A stretch of DNA of 64,000 nt from Symsagittifera roscoffensis (Eukaryota > Xenacoelomorpha > Acoela > Convolutidae), in assembly GCF_963678635.1 (NCBI RefSeq), contig NC_087069.1, forward strand, positions 52,152,938-52,216,937. The letters run 5' to 3'. The notes beneath the pieces were generated by a model that was given only the letters and a program-made list of their open reading frames with translations, was not told the origin of the DNA and made no database searches. The position numbers and the translations under genes were made by a program. Shown one piece after another: positions 11,273-23,792 of the stretch (position 1 is its first letter; every line of letters begins with the position of its first letter).

Positions 11273-12498
11273 CCCGGGTTGACGTCCATAGAAGAAAAAT
11301 GATTTTCATAAAGTTTCATATATGTTGTCTATGGAAAAAACCCTTGTCATGGAAAAATTATACAAAAATAAAAAAGTGTTTTAAAAAATTTTAAATGAAC
11401 ATTTTGGGTCTAATTGCCTCTTTTGAAGCTTTCTGGTCATAAAAGAATGACATAAAACTTTTGCAAAAAAGCTTGTCAAATAATTTTCATGTCAAAGAAA
11501 AAATAAAATTTTCAAAAATCACCGAAAAACTTTTCTGCGTAACTCTATATAGATTTAAATAATTATATCTATGACTGAGGGCATTTTGACAATCAATTTA
11601 ATTTCGATCAGGAAAATGCTTATCATAAAGTTTTCACATATGAAAATTGTTTGATATGCATTTTTTTCATAAACAAAAACAAAAAATTGAGGTAAAAAAT
11701 TTTTAATCCCCTCTTTGTGTGCAAACTTCTTTTTGTGCTAAAATATAATTTTCACGAAAAAAAAAGTATGCATGCAAAATTTGACTTTTTGTGTATATAA
11801 CGTTGTCCAAGATGAATTTTTCACCCAAAAAATCCAAAAATCAGCAGAAAGTTTTTTTGTAAACACAGTTGTTATCTTCTGTTTCACTTGCTAAGATAAA
11901 AATGTATTTGCAAGAAACAGGCCTTTTTTTCTCAACTACCGAAATTTTCTAACTAAAAACTTTCGAGCCATGTTCAAAAAATTACTTTAAGTTATTATGG
12001 CTACAATTTCCAAATGCAGTACATCTGCGTGGTAAATGCCAGTTACACTCTGAGATTTTTCATGACAAAAAACGGCTCTTTTCCAGTTCTCCCCCTTTAA
12101 ATTTAATAAATGAAAACATATTCAAAATGACTTCTCATGTTATGAAATGCTTCAAAACAAGTCAACGTGAGCAAGTGAACAAATTTTCACAATCTTTCTC
12201 ACATGAAAAATGCCGTGCGAACAATTTATTTTGAAATTTTACGAGGGGGGTGGGAAACTTGAAACACAAAATTTCGATTTTTTGGTTAGTTTTTCGTTTG
12301 AAACACAAAAAATCGAGTTTTTTTTTTGTTTTCATTTATGGAAAAAAACTTTTCATACATTTTTATAGCATGGAAAAAATGCTTGTTTTGCTCTTTTCAT
12401 ACACCTATTTTTGCTGTATGAAATTGTATGAAATAGTATGATAAGCATTTTTTTCATCTATGAAAATTGTATGATAAACATTTTTTTGTCAACCCGGG
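11273..12498. mobile_element. 1.2 kb element with CCCGGGTTGAC ends
   Basis: CCCGGGTTGAC at 11273-11283 and its exact complement GTCAACCCGGG at 12488-12498 bound this segment. Inside the ends the inverted similarity continues imperfectly, with ATGATTTTCATA-type words on both sides. The interior is AT-rich, full of ATGAAAA/TTTTCAT words, and has no convincing protein frame, so it would be non-autonomous. A target-site duplication longer than TTT is not evident. It may contain a nested second element from about 12074. Confidence 0.5.
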
Positions 12499-12649
12499 TT
12501 TTATTGCATTTACATTTCACATAACAAGTTGTATTTTCTAGAGTGTATCAATACATGGCAGTTGTAAACATTGTTTCACAATTTTTACCGGACCCTCCTT
12601 GATTTTGTTTTAAACCACCACCTTACACCAGTATCAATTTTATGTTTGC

Positions 12650-13620
12650 CATGGCCTCCCGCATCCAGTAAACGACTTATTTCAGATCTAAAATAATCTC
12701 TATCAGTTTTAAAATTCAGATCTGAGATGGGTTGTGTAATGTTACAAAAACGTTTGGATACTGTAGGAATAGGTTATTTCAGAACTAAATTCAGATCCTA
12801 AATTTTGTTCTCTTGGTTATTTCAGATCTGAAAAAACCTATTTTAGATCTAACTTCAGATCAGATTTTTTTCTACCTTTTTCTGATCTAATTAAAGCAAC
12901 GATTCTGACAAAAATTATGCTGTTTTAGATAACTCTGTATTTCATAGCTTCTCTTGGAAAAGACTCAAAATAATTTCCCATAGCATACATAGATAGCATG
13001 ACATCGAAAACGCAGTGTAAGCGTGTAACTGTTTGTGTAATTGTTCGAAAAACTTTTAGATTAGTCTGAATAAAATTGTAAAATAGAGAAATAGCATGAA
13101 TTGAAAACTAATATTTTTGCTCAAAATGTATATATTGGCTCTTTTTTTCCCCACCAGCGAATGTCAACGAGTAGTTTTGCTGTCCTACTTGTGCGATTGT
13201 TACAAAAATTGGCATAAGGACTAATTAGGCTATGACAAACATATTAAATCTCCCTGTATAACCTTGTACAACCTCAGGTTAAGCCAAAACTTTGAGGTTT
13301 ATGTGGGTTAGGGATAGAAAGGAGCCCAAATATGATAAATGAACAAAGAGTTTCAAAATTCTTGTTTCAGATCTGCTTTTCTGTTAGCTCTTTTCCAGTT
13401 TATCACCTCGTAAAAAACATGAGGAAACTTCCCAAAAAATAAGCACAGAAGTGAGCCATTTTATTTTTCAATGTATATTCAGATAAAAAAAAACATTTTT
13501 TTCAGACCCTTATTTCAGATCTGATTTTTTAAAATTCTCATCAAGATCTGATATAAGGATTATCAGATCTGAGAAAACAGCTTTGTAAGTGAAAAAGTTT
13601 CAGATTTTTGCTGGGTACGG
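12650..13620. repeat. dispersed TTTCAGATCTGA repeats
   Basis: CAGATCT or a one-base variant recurs at least ten times (around 12683, 12715, 12795, 12822, 12845, 13366, 13511, 13543 and 13566), often as the palindrome CAGATCTG. Spacing is irregular. It is interrupted by the MITE-like element at 13137. No gene is seen here. Confidence 0.5.
13137..13326. mobile_element. MITE-like element, GGCTCTTTTTCC family
   Basis: Starts GGCTCTTTTTTTCCCCACC and ends GTTAGGGATAGAAAGGAGCC. The interior has ACTAATTAGGCTATG, CATATTAAATC and ACCTTGTACAACC. It is a diverged full-length copy of about 190 bp. Confidence 0.55.
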
Positions 13621-13626
13621 ATATCA

Positions 13627-16507
13627 GCTCTGTTTCCTTGTATCCCTAACTTTTACAGGAGTTTTAATTTTATAGTGTAGCAAATCGGTTTTTTTGTCAT
13701 TTCCTAATTTGTCCGTATGTCAATTTTCAAAACAAATCGGAATTGGGAACAAACACTTTAGTAGTAAAAAATTTTCAAGTGGGGGAAGGACAATGAGTCA
13801 ATGTCAATGGTAGGGGTCGGATATGAGATTTATCGTTGCTTTGTTGGGAGATGAAATTGAAAAAATTAACGTTTTGGCAAAGTTTCTGAAAGTTTCTGAA
13901 ATTAAAAGAAAAACATTCTGCTTCAAAAGAAAATAAGTTATAATCAGTTATGATGAACCACATTGAACTGTTGATTAACGGATTGTCTATACTAAACTAA
14001 TAAAATTTAGTGAAAAAATGAAAAATTAAACTTATTATATGTTGGATATAATAAAAAGCAATGCAAATTTTGGTCTGATTTTTTCATATCTACTGGGTTA
14101 TGATAGTTGATTATTACAAAAATGTGCAGATCATACGCACTCGGTGCAAGTTAATTACAACTAAAAAAAAAATTGCTAAAACTTGTTCTTCTTGTCCACG
14201 CTATGGTTTGTTCACACTAATTTTGCCTCGAACATCAAACTTCCGCTCATTTCTTGTAACTTGTTTAAACCCTCCAATCCACCTTACCAACTTCATAGTT
14301 GAAAAATTGTTTGTTGCATTGTCATAACACAAGGAAACTTGGCATGGCAAAAAAGTAACATGAGTGAAAAATTATGTCCGGATCTGTTCTACATTACCCA
14401 CATTTGAATTTCAATTTGATAAAACTCTTTATTCGTTGTCATACTGGAATAAAGTTTTCCTTTGCGAAAAACTTCAGCCTAATTACTGTGAAGTCCCTTC
14501 TTCTTCAATTCTTCTATCGCAGCCATGATAAAAAACTAAGAATATAGAAAACTTGAAAAGTCATTGAAAAGTTGCAAAAAGCCACTTGTCTTTCAAAGTT
14601 TACATGGCAACATTGCACGCTGATCCAGACTAACCCATTTAAATTATCTAGAGTAAATAGGAAAATTGAAAGCGCGTGGGGGGTTGGGAGTGGAAAAGAG
14701 CTCTTCTGTCATCAAGTTTTTTTAGAACGAATTCAAGAAAAAATCTGGAAGGAAACTGTAGAAGACACTATTTCCAACCGTGAACATTTGTTAGCAAATT
14801 TTGCGTGTTTCTTTTAGACTCCCGGTGCACATTCAAGCTTAAAACAAATGAAACTGCCGTGCGATGGAAAATCTATTTTTTTAATACGTGGTGGGTTACA
14901 ATGATCAACGATCCAGGTTTTGTGATCTCACGCTGCACGAATGTAATAAGAATTGGCACAGAACAATCCATTTGGACTGTTAATAGGGCTTTAAAAACTA
15001 TTTTTGCACTGTTTTGTATTTGAGTCACAATTCCAATACTACCACTAATGATATTTTTTGAAAGCTCAACTAAAAAATCGAAACCTTTTTTGCGCATTTA
15101 TGAAATTTAATAGGCAATTGTAACTGTGTTAGACCGACTTTCAGTTTCCAAAATCAAACACAGGATTAAATTCAATTAGGTTTAATCCTGTTTTTCCAAA
15201 GTTTTCCAAAAATTTTTACTTGATTTCGCCAGAGACAACTATTTTTTTCCGATTCGCAAAAAAGCTTAGGTAGTACTTAATTTCACATAAATCAGAATAA
15301 AACACTCAATTTTGAATCATCAGAAATTTAAATTGGTTGATCATGTGCTAAAGGCCTGGCGTGAACTGGGTCAGGGGCCATGCAAATTGCATTAACCCAG
15401 TAACTATGAGTAACCATGAGTCTTTTCGTACATGACGTCAAAATGTGATTAATTTCATTTAGATATATCGATGCTGAATCGTTGAAAAAACGAAAGCTCC
15501 GAGGAGAAATATTTCATTCAATTTCAAATTTTTTAAAAAATTTTTCACAATGTAAATGAAAAATGGCATGGTGAGCAAACTGATAAATGTGAATTGATTT
15601 GTTTGTCAAACCTGAATTTGTAGCGACACAGCTATCCATATTAACACGTAAAACGACTATAAAAAACGGAAAATTGAAAAATTGGTGGGAAAAAGAACCT
15701 TGAGAGGTTTTGTTTAAAGGGCAATTTTTTATGACTACTGGTTATTTCATAAAGTTGATGCTAGAAGAAGAAATGAAAGATTAATAAAAAACACCTTGAT
15801 AACTATACAAAAAGGTAAAAAAAAATTGATTAAAAGATATTGCAGTCAGATATGGTACCTAAGCGTAAAAGAACAGTTATCATCTATGAAAAAAGTGATG
15901 GATACTGATAATTTAATCATGTCCCTAATTTAAAGTCTCTTTTCCAGTCCCCTGCCTTTTTGATTTTTTTAAATTTCAAATTCGAAAAGCCGGTTTGAAA
16001 TAATTTCTGACATTTTTGGTTCTGCGCTTTTCAATTTTTCCAATTTAGTAATTGTTTCGACTGTGATTTTGGCTAAAGCGGAGTTTTAAGTGAGACTGAG
16101 GCAAGGTTATAAGACATGAATGAAGCAAAAACATGTTCACAGTTGTGAACTTGATCACCATGCCAGTTTCCTTGCATCATTGTTACAAATTTTTGTTGAA
16201 AATTAAAGGTTCAGTAGAAACTCAAATAAGATTTTCTGGTTTTTAAAGAACCTTGTAGCATTGATTCTATTTGGTTAGATAGAGATTCAGACAGATAGAG
16301 GTTGAAGAATAGAAATTTACGAAAGCCAAAAAAAGACCTAGAAAAAAAGAACATAGATAATGTGACCCTGATTTTTTATGTGTTCAACTATGAGTTTATT
16401 GAAGGAATTGTGCAGCGCAAAAAAATTTCAACTCTTGCTTGAACAGGAACATCATTTTTTTCTTATTTTTTGTTACTCAGAAGCGAGTAGCATCATTCCA
16501 TTTTTTT
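13627..16507. other. non-coding, no gene recognised
   Basis: AT-rich stretch between MITE-like copies. The open frames are short and without family motifs. A perfect 10 bp hairpin stem with a 10-base loop (CAGGATTAAA 15161-15170 and TTTAATCCTG 15181-15190) is the only structured site noticed. Confidence 0.4.
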
Positions 16508-16689
16508 GGTATTTTTCCTTTTACCCCACCTGCATTTTTTTTGACTAGTAAAGTTACTGTTCTTATTGTCCGATCAAAATTGACATGCCGACTAATTAGG
16601 CTGAGCCATTCATATTTGATTTTCATAAAAAACCTTGTAAAACCACTCGTTACACCATAAAATTGATGAGGGGAAAAAGAAAAATAGCC
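16508..16689. mobile_element. MITE-like element, GGCTCTTTTTCC family
   Basis: Starts GGTATTTTTCCTTTTACCCC and ends GGGGAAAAAGAAAAATAGCC. The interior has GACATGCCGACTAATTAGG, ACCTTGTAAAACCAC and TTACACCATAAAATTGATG. It is a diverged copy of the family. Confidence 0.55.
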
Positions 16690-17031
16690 TTTTTTTGCTT
16701 CAGTTGCTTGTATCTAATTTATTTGATCAACTAGTAATTTTGCGAAATCTCAGTTGAGTTTTGATTCTAAAGAGCTGAAAAACAACCTAGTTTCTTTTTC
16801 AATTTGCGCGCACTCTTAGTCATGCAACTCCGTTTTTGCCCATTCTGGCAAAAAAGAACAAGTTTTTCTAAAACTCAAGCCTGTTGCTGAAGAGCATTAG
16901 AAATTAGATATAGTAGCAATGATTTGAGCGTAAAAATTGAACAGTTGTACAAATATTTGTACATAACTTGATTTTAACATACAGTAGTCCTTCCAGTCTG
17001 ATATCAAAAAGTATGCAGCAGTAGTATAGTA

Positions 17032-17184
17032 AAAGTGGCTAGGAAAATGACCACTTTTAACCCCCCCTTTTTTTCAATGTGCCGTTGTACTTACCACTTT
17101 TAACCCCCAAAGGGGTTAAAGCCCCTACTTTTTCGGGCACGCATGTTTTAAGGGGGGTTAAAATTGGTAATTTTCTAGCCACTT
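17032..17184. mobile_element. 153 bp MITE flanked by TA, left copy
   Basis: Terminal inverted repeats of about 36 bp: AAAGTGGCTAGGAAAATGAC at the start and the complement of its variant at the end (GTAATTTTCTAGCCACTT). TA dinucleotides flank both sides (17030-17031, 17185-17186), as expected for a Tc1/mariner-type insertion. The centre holds a further palindrome, CCCCCAAAGGGGTTAAAGCC. It lies within 12 bp of the outer border of the inverted duplication. Confidence 0.75.
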
Positions 17185-17655
17185 TATGGAAACGGGAAAG
17201 GAATTAGGTTTTGGTTGGTGCATGTTTTCCCTTCTAAAGTTTGGGGGTATTGGCTTGTTTACATGTAAAATGACGTTATATACCTATTATATGCAACCAA
17301 ACTATATGGTATATAGGAAAACCAAGATTTTGGCAGCGTAGCTTAACTGTTGGCTGCGGTGAACGATTTCCTTCAAAAATGCATGTTTTATTGCTGAATC
17401 TCGAAGAAAGGAAATTTCGTCAAGCGCGGCGGCCGCCACCTCTATTTAGGCAAAAATTAATGATCAATTTGGCCGAAATAAGAATGAAAATTTTCTTTAA
17501 GCCAAATGTAAAAATCTTTAAGGTAAAAACAAAGAAAAATTACGAAACACTGAAAACTCTAAAATATTGAAATTGGCTTGAAAATTTCGACATTTCCATT
17601 TTCCGTGTCTACAGGAGACTGAAAAAACGTCTGAAATCTATGACAAAAGCTTTGA

Positions 17656-18030
17656 TTTTATGGAAAGTTTGAAAGAGCTAATAAGTTGAAGTGCGTAAAG
17701 ATCTGCAAAAACGAGAACATTGATGCAAGCCAAAAGTGCCCATTAATTTTGCTGCAGCCATTTCTAAGACTTGCATATACCACTTTAAAAAGGAAAGAAT
17801 TTTCGGGGCATCTAGAAAACGTTAAGTATTTCCTATTAACGTTTTGTGCTAACAGATTTTGTGAGAATATTCATCAAAGCGGACCTAGAAACTGGGAGAA
17901 AACTGTTATTTGTGTGCCAATATATACAACAGAACAGAGTGACTATCGAATAAAGCAGGTGAAAACTTATTTGCGACTTTTAAGGAAAGCAGATATTCAA
18001 ATTAGAGCAAATTCAATCGGCAAATACTGA
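17656..18030 (+). CDS. unrecognised open frame, left arm copy
   Basis: Open from 17656 to TGA at 18028-18030, about 124 residues, with no in-frame ATG near the start. The composition is that of a soluble globular protein (several Cys, Lys, Arg, Tyr; motif GPRNWEKTVICVPIY near the middle). A frame from a possible acceptor CTACAG|GAG at 17615 reads ETEKTSEIYDKSFDFMESLK, then stops at 17689 one frame away, suggesting an exon end or a decayed frameshift. The frame is preserved without change in the right arm (31320-31694). No family is recognised; it could be a relic of a mobile-element protein. Confidence 0.3.
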   Translation, partial: FYGKFERANKLKCVKICKNENIDASQKCPLILLQPFLRLAYTTLKRKEFSGHLENVKYFLLTFCANRFCENIHQSGPRNWEKTVICVPIYTTEQSDYRIKQVKTYLRLLRKADIQIRANSIGKY

Positions 18031-19639
18031 ACACAAGCTAAGACAAGTTATGGATACAGACTCGAAACTTGATATGAATTCGGAGTTATAATTTGAGCAT
18101 CCAAATTTTTTGATTTTTCCATTTAAAGAATATGCAAATAAATAACTTTTTAATTTGATACTACAATCTGGTCAACTGTTCTCAGTCTATTCTAATTAAG
18201 TTCAAATTGGTTTTAGCAAGCGCTTTCTATTCAAAAGTTTGAAGCGCTATCAGTTTTTATCCTTGATTAACCCTCTGCTCAACAAATTAAATTTTGATTT
18301 TTTTAATATGAATCTGATCTTTTGAATGTTTCCATGATTACGCTATTTCCTCTCAAAATACGGTGGCTTTATGACCAAAATATTTGATTACTCATCTACA
18401 ACTAATTGTGTTATTGAGAGATCAACCTTTCTTTCAATATATGTCTGAGATGATTCAAGCTTTCACATTCACGTTCTGATCACTAGCAGGATGAAAACAG
18501 TTCGCATCATGATATTTCTTCTCAATTTTGCATCGAAATTTGTCCTCTCTATTAAAAAAACTTGTCCTCGAAAAACCGTTAGTTGTTTGAAATAGTAAGA
18601 AAAAAAATCAAGCCTTATGATCAACGCTCTACCTGAATCTTCGGATTCCGTCAGGACGATAGCTGTTTCACACTAAGCAATGCTCTCACACCAATTTGGC
18701 TACAGCAGTTTCCGAAAACTTGTAAGTGCCAATTTGTAGTTTCAATGCATTTCGATAAACGTCAATTATGTTGTGTTATCTTAAGCTGGAACGACTAAGA
18801 AAGATATGTTTAATTTGCCAGAATAAAATTTGTTAGACAATTTTACTTTGAGGAATTAAATTTTTGAGCCTCAATGCAGAAAGACTTGCTATTTGTTTCA
18901 AAGACAAAAGGCGTAAGCATTTTGAGCTATTTCATAAAATGCTCTATCGACGAAATAAATCTTGAATTTAAAAAAGTTGTACTGACTGTTTATCTGATTA
19001 CACAATTGCTTCACCTCTGTGGGTTTATATGTTTGATTCAAAATTATGATTTTTGAAATGAAAACCATTGAAATTTTGTGGTTTTTAGAGATTGATCAAT
19101 CATCCTTCAAATATACAGTACCTGTCACTCAGACTTTGCTCGCTTACCGTCTTCAGCTCTACCAGCCGCATGTCATTTTCAACCATTCTTCTAACGATCG
19201 TGTTCGTCTGCACGATCAATCATTTTCCTCAATAAACCATAAATTTTTTCTAATAATTTTGTTTTCGTATTTTTTATCTCTATGAGCAACAGTTCATCAA
19301 ACACTTTGGACTCTATGCTGTCTCCAAGTGGACTTGTTGTTTGATGCTTCCATCGACAAATTTTTGTGAAAACTTGAAAAATGATTTTTCTGTTACAATT
19401 TTCCAACATTTCTTATAATCATTGACTGCAGATAAATTGAAATTATCAATGCAGCACATGACACTTTTTCAAATTGAATTGTTCATAATGAGGATATCTG
19501 GAGGATCAAATATTTCGAGGAAAGTTTTTTAAAAACAATTATCAAATTGTTTTGCAAATCAAGAAAATGAAACAAACTATCAATATAGTGTCTGGTTAAT
19601 TATTCTAGAATATTCGAGAAACTAAAGAAGAAAGATAAG

Positions 19640-21670
19640 AAAGATTTGGATTGAGATACATATATACTTCTATATGAAATAAAATAAACGATAACAACTA
19701 AACTCAAACATACATACCCACCAAACATATAAAGCTGCATACTTGTAAACTTAAGAAACATAAACACATTTTCATAAGCTGCAAACTTAAATGCATACTC
19801 ACAAAAAATAGTCATAGGTAATTTATTACATACATACGTTTATTCATACACATTTAAATACTTACATAAAGTTATTCATACAATTTTACATACAAAAATA
19901 ATGACATACGCACTTACTGAGTACAAACATACATACATGCATACATCAGCACAAACTTACATAAACACATACATACATACATACTTACATACATGCATGC
20001 ATACATAGATACATACAAACGTACTTACATATATACATACAAATTTAAAGTTACTTGGAGACAATCATACAACCATACGCACAAAATTACATACATATAT
20101 GCAAAAATACTTCCATACATACAAACATTCAAAATGAAGTCTTACATAAAGGTATGAATACAAACGTACATAGTCTTATACAGAAGAAGAATGCAAATAA
20201 ACTACCATACATACATAAATTTTACCTACTTGCTTACATACTTTTAAACCTGCAATCAATTATACGAAAAGTGCTCACACACATGCAAAGATTTTGACTT
20301 AATATTTCGGCTGACCTTTAAAATAGAACCCAATTTAAACACACAAACCAGCTTACATTCACTTCACACTTTCAAGACAAATATATACACATTCAGACAA
20401 AAGAGTGAATGTGGACAAATACAACACATTCAGGCAATACAGACCGGCATTCATACGTCTTTACATACAATAATATAAACGTGTCTTTCTTACTCATATA
20501 CGAAAATACATAGATACTTGCGAAAAACAGACATGGATCGTACTTTAAAAGCATGCAACGACTCATGTGTACACACTTTCCTTTTAAACAGACATAAAAC
20601 TTCAATCATAAATTTGTACAGTTTGCAAACAAGCAAATTTTCAAATGATTTTAAACTGAAAAACACACATTGATACAAAATAATTGCTGGTCTTCATTCA
20701 CTCAATCAAGCGGACATGCAGTCAAGAGTTTTTCTTACATAAAAACATACAAATATACATAACTTCTAAATACTCAATGGAATACACACAACTAGTATGT
20801 AGATACATGATTGATGACCTTTATACAGGCAAAAAGTTGTACACTTTTTTTTGATACATAATTTACATAAATAGACACACACGCAACTTTTGCTTACACA
20901 CATGCATACATTTTACTTATTAGTTCAGCTGACCTTTAAAATACAACCACATGTAAACACACAAACCAACTTACATTTTCTAGACACACTTCACACTTTC
21001 AAGACAAATATATACAAACATTCAGACAAAACGAATCACGCATTACAGACTGGCGTTCATACGTCTCTACATACAATCAAATAAACGTGCCTTTCATACT
21101 CATATTCGAATATGCATAAGTACTTGCCTAAAAACATACATTGATACAAAATATTTGCTTGAATTCATTCACTCAATCAAGTGGACATGCAGTCAAGAAA
21201 TCTTACTTACATAAAAGCATACAAATTTACACAACTTCTAAATAATCAAATGAATACACATAAATAGTATAACAAATAATAGAATACAAATAGTAGAATA
21301 CAGTATAACAAATAGTAGAATACATACAAATGAATATAACATGATAAATTACCTTTATACAAGCAAAAAGTTGTACACTTTTACATAGATACATACAGTT
21401 TACATAAATACACACATACGCAAAGCATATGTGCGTACATATATACTATGCATATTTTATCTTGTCAAACCTTCACGAAAATCTAGAAACATTAGTATAA
21501 ATCAAGTTGGGTTATAGTTATTCTTCTAGTTACAATTGTTTTGGTTTACAAGCGCGTAAGGAAAAAAAATTGTACTCATACATCAAACACAGCAACTTGC
21601 ATACATACACGCATACACAAAAGATATTAACTTGCATTTGCTTATAAACACAAATACTCACACAAAAATA
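19640..21670. repeat. TACA/CATA-rich degenerate array, left arm
   Basis: Two kilobases dominated by TACATACA words, densest at 19920-20050. Reading frames through it are Tyr/Thr/His-rich on one strand and Cys/Val-rich on the other and are not genes. A higher-order repeat is visible at 20305-21400, listed separately. Confidence 0.8.
20305..21400. repeat. two-copy higher-order tandem repeat in the array
   Basis: Blocks starting near 20305 and 20926 share, in order, GCTGACCTTTAAAATA, AACACACAAACCA, CTTCACACTTTCAAGACAAA, GGACATGCAGTCAAGA and GCAAAAAGTTGTACACTTTT. Each block is about 500-620 bp. The same organisation appears inverted in the right arm at about 28000-29050. Confidence 0.7.
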
Positions 21671-22783
21671 TAATCATTACGTTTTACATATAGATATATT
21701 CAAATACAGTCAAAGTCGCAAGCAGAGATTTGCAAAGAAATGCCATCTTTCAGCCATGAAATGCCAGCTTTCATCTTTAAAAAAAATAAAAAATGGTGAT
21801 GAACAATTTTTTAATTTTTCTGTTGATCTCCCAAACGAATTTTCTAACGGTATCAAACTTCTACTCAAATATCACCAGTGAGTCATGAGAAGCATTTTTA
21901 GTGGTCAGAAGAAAAAACCAAGGCTTACTAACTTCCATTGGACGGGAAAACGTCAAGACAAGCTGTTGAAAATTTTTTGTTCGACAGTCCGTATAGAATT
22001 TTTTGACATATTGAAAACTGCTCCCAAGTAGTTATTCAGTTTTGTATAGAAAATTTTAGACAGTGGAAGTTTTGTTTCGAAACAAAAATTTTAGTCATTG
22101 TTTTGAGATTTATAATCTATTTAGAAAATTTAGTTTTTTCATTCATTTGTTGGTTCTGTAGATTGATATATCTTCAGTTGAATATTAGGCTGCAGGCTTA
22201 ACCGTAGACCAAGTTACATTGACTAGAGTTGCACATTATGTTGCTTTATCGCTAAACCATCAAAAGATTTGTTGATCGAATTTTTGTATTTAGTTCTGAA
22301 AAAGCTATTTAACATAGGTTCAACTGTTCTTTTTTCATCTTTTACCCCCGTATTTATGCAATATCGATCGTTTGAGTTACAGTATCTTAGAAAGTAATCT
22401 TTTAACTATGATAAAACTAATGGTAAAAGGTATGTTTTAGAGAAAACAAAAGTTGTTCTAAGCTGGTTCAACTCATTTTTTCAGTAATAATTTTTGAATT
22501 TGTGCAAAATAAACAACTCAATCTTGTTTTATGAATTTGAATTTTTTAGAACGACCGTTTTTTAGACATGATACTAATTAATAATTCTTAAAGAATTAAG
22601 AGCAAAAAAATTGTCCTTTTTGTTTTATTTAATTTAGATTACAAAACAAACAGCTAAAGATTAGTAAATTCAACTTAACTATTTGAAAAAAGCAGCACAA
22701 AACACAAAACAGACTGAAAACTTTTCAATTGACGCCACGTATAACAGAGATTGATGCGTTCCGATCCTTTTTCTTGTATTTTG

Positions 22784-22990
22784 CGAGCAACTGGCGTTTA
22801 CATTTGGCTAATATCGGTTGTCTGTCGACTGCTCCAAGGGCTCTTTCTTAGACTGATTTCTGCAACGAGAGTGACAAGGTGAAGCTGGTGTTTCAATTTC
22901 CAGGCCGACTTGGGCCTCTCGAATTCCTGCGAAGATCCAATTTGACTCTACGAAAGAGGAAGGCACTCATAAGGAAATGAGTAAATCTAG
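22784..22990 (+). other. exon-like segment, left arm (uncertain)
   Basis: A locally GC-richer stretch inside AT-rich arm DNA. After a possible acceptor CTTTCTTAG at about 22851, one frame is open for about 43 residues to TGA near 22980, with a basic C-terminus. The right-arm copy (about 26370-26580) differs by substitutions and an indel around 26459-26465. No product is recognised. Confidence 0.2.
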
Positions 22991-23612
22991 ATCTTTGATT
23001 AGCTTAACTTTGGCTATTTGCGCTGAATCGATGATATAAACTCCGATGATCAAAAATTCATCTTTTCGGATGGCTTTTTAAACCTTATTTTCAAAAGATA
23101 TAAATAGAATTAGATAACATTAACGGAAAATATGTGATTAAGTGTGATCCAATTATCATTATTTGAATTTAATTGTTGTCTAATAAGGAAAGAAAATCTC
23201 CCTGAGCAGTCTTGTCAAAAATAGTACGTTCTTGAGCGGAATCAGTCAAAACTTACACATAAAGTTTTATAAAGTTTTGCGGTAACGGAGAGCAAAAAGA
23301 GAATTGAAACGGGTAAAATTATGAATCAAATGATGAAAGCACGTGCCTGCAGAGGCGTTGTTTATGCGGTAAAAATAGAACAAGTCTTATCATGAATTGG
23401 AAATGAAAAAGCTGATAAAGATGTTGTTTTGTATAATCAAGAGCACATCTTTTCTAACTTTTGATAGTAATTTTATCGACTCTTTTTCTCTTCTTCAATT
23501 TGAACAGTTTTGGACAAGAAAAAAACACAGCATTGTTTTGGGCTCACATTCATGTTCAGCGGCTAATCTGAAATGAACATATAGATTTCCCCATGTTGGA
23601 TTGAGATTTATG

Positions 23613-23792
23613 ATTGGGTATAGATATCAGTCCACAACCAGAAAGATTTTCAAAAAGAAACCGTTTACATTTCAACGTGATTTAGTCTTACCGGAATTTG
23701 TTTCTCTGCTGGAAAACTTATCCAATTTGGCCTCGCTGTGTATGATCTATCACTGGCTGATAAGCGAATGGCTCAAATAAACTAGAATTTAT
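23613..23792 (+). pseudogene. short ORF broken by 1-bp deletion, left arm
   Basis: Counterpart of the intact 61-residue frame on the minus strand of the right arm. The left copy reads CCAATTTGGCC where the right has one more T, so the frame shifts before the segment that reads AVYDLSLADKRMAQIN in the right arm. Function unknown. Since only one arm keeps the frame, it may not be under selection. Confidence 0.3.
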
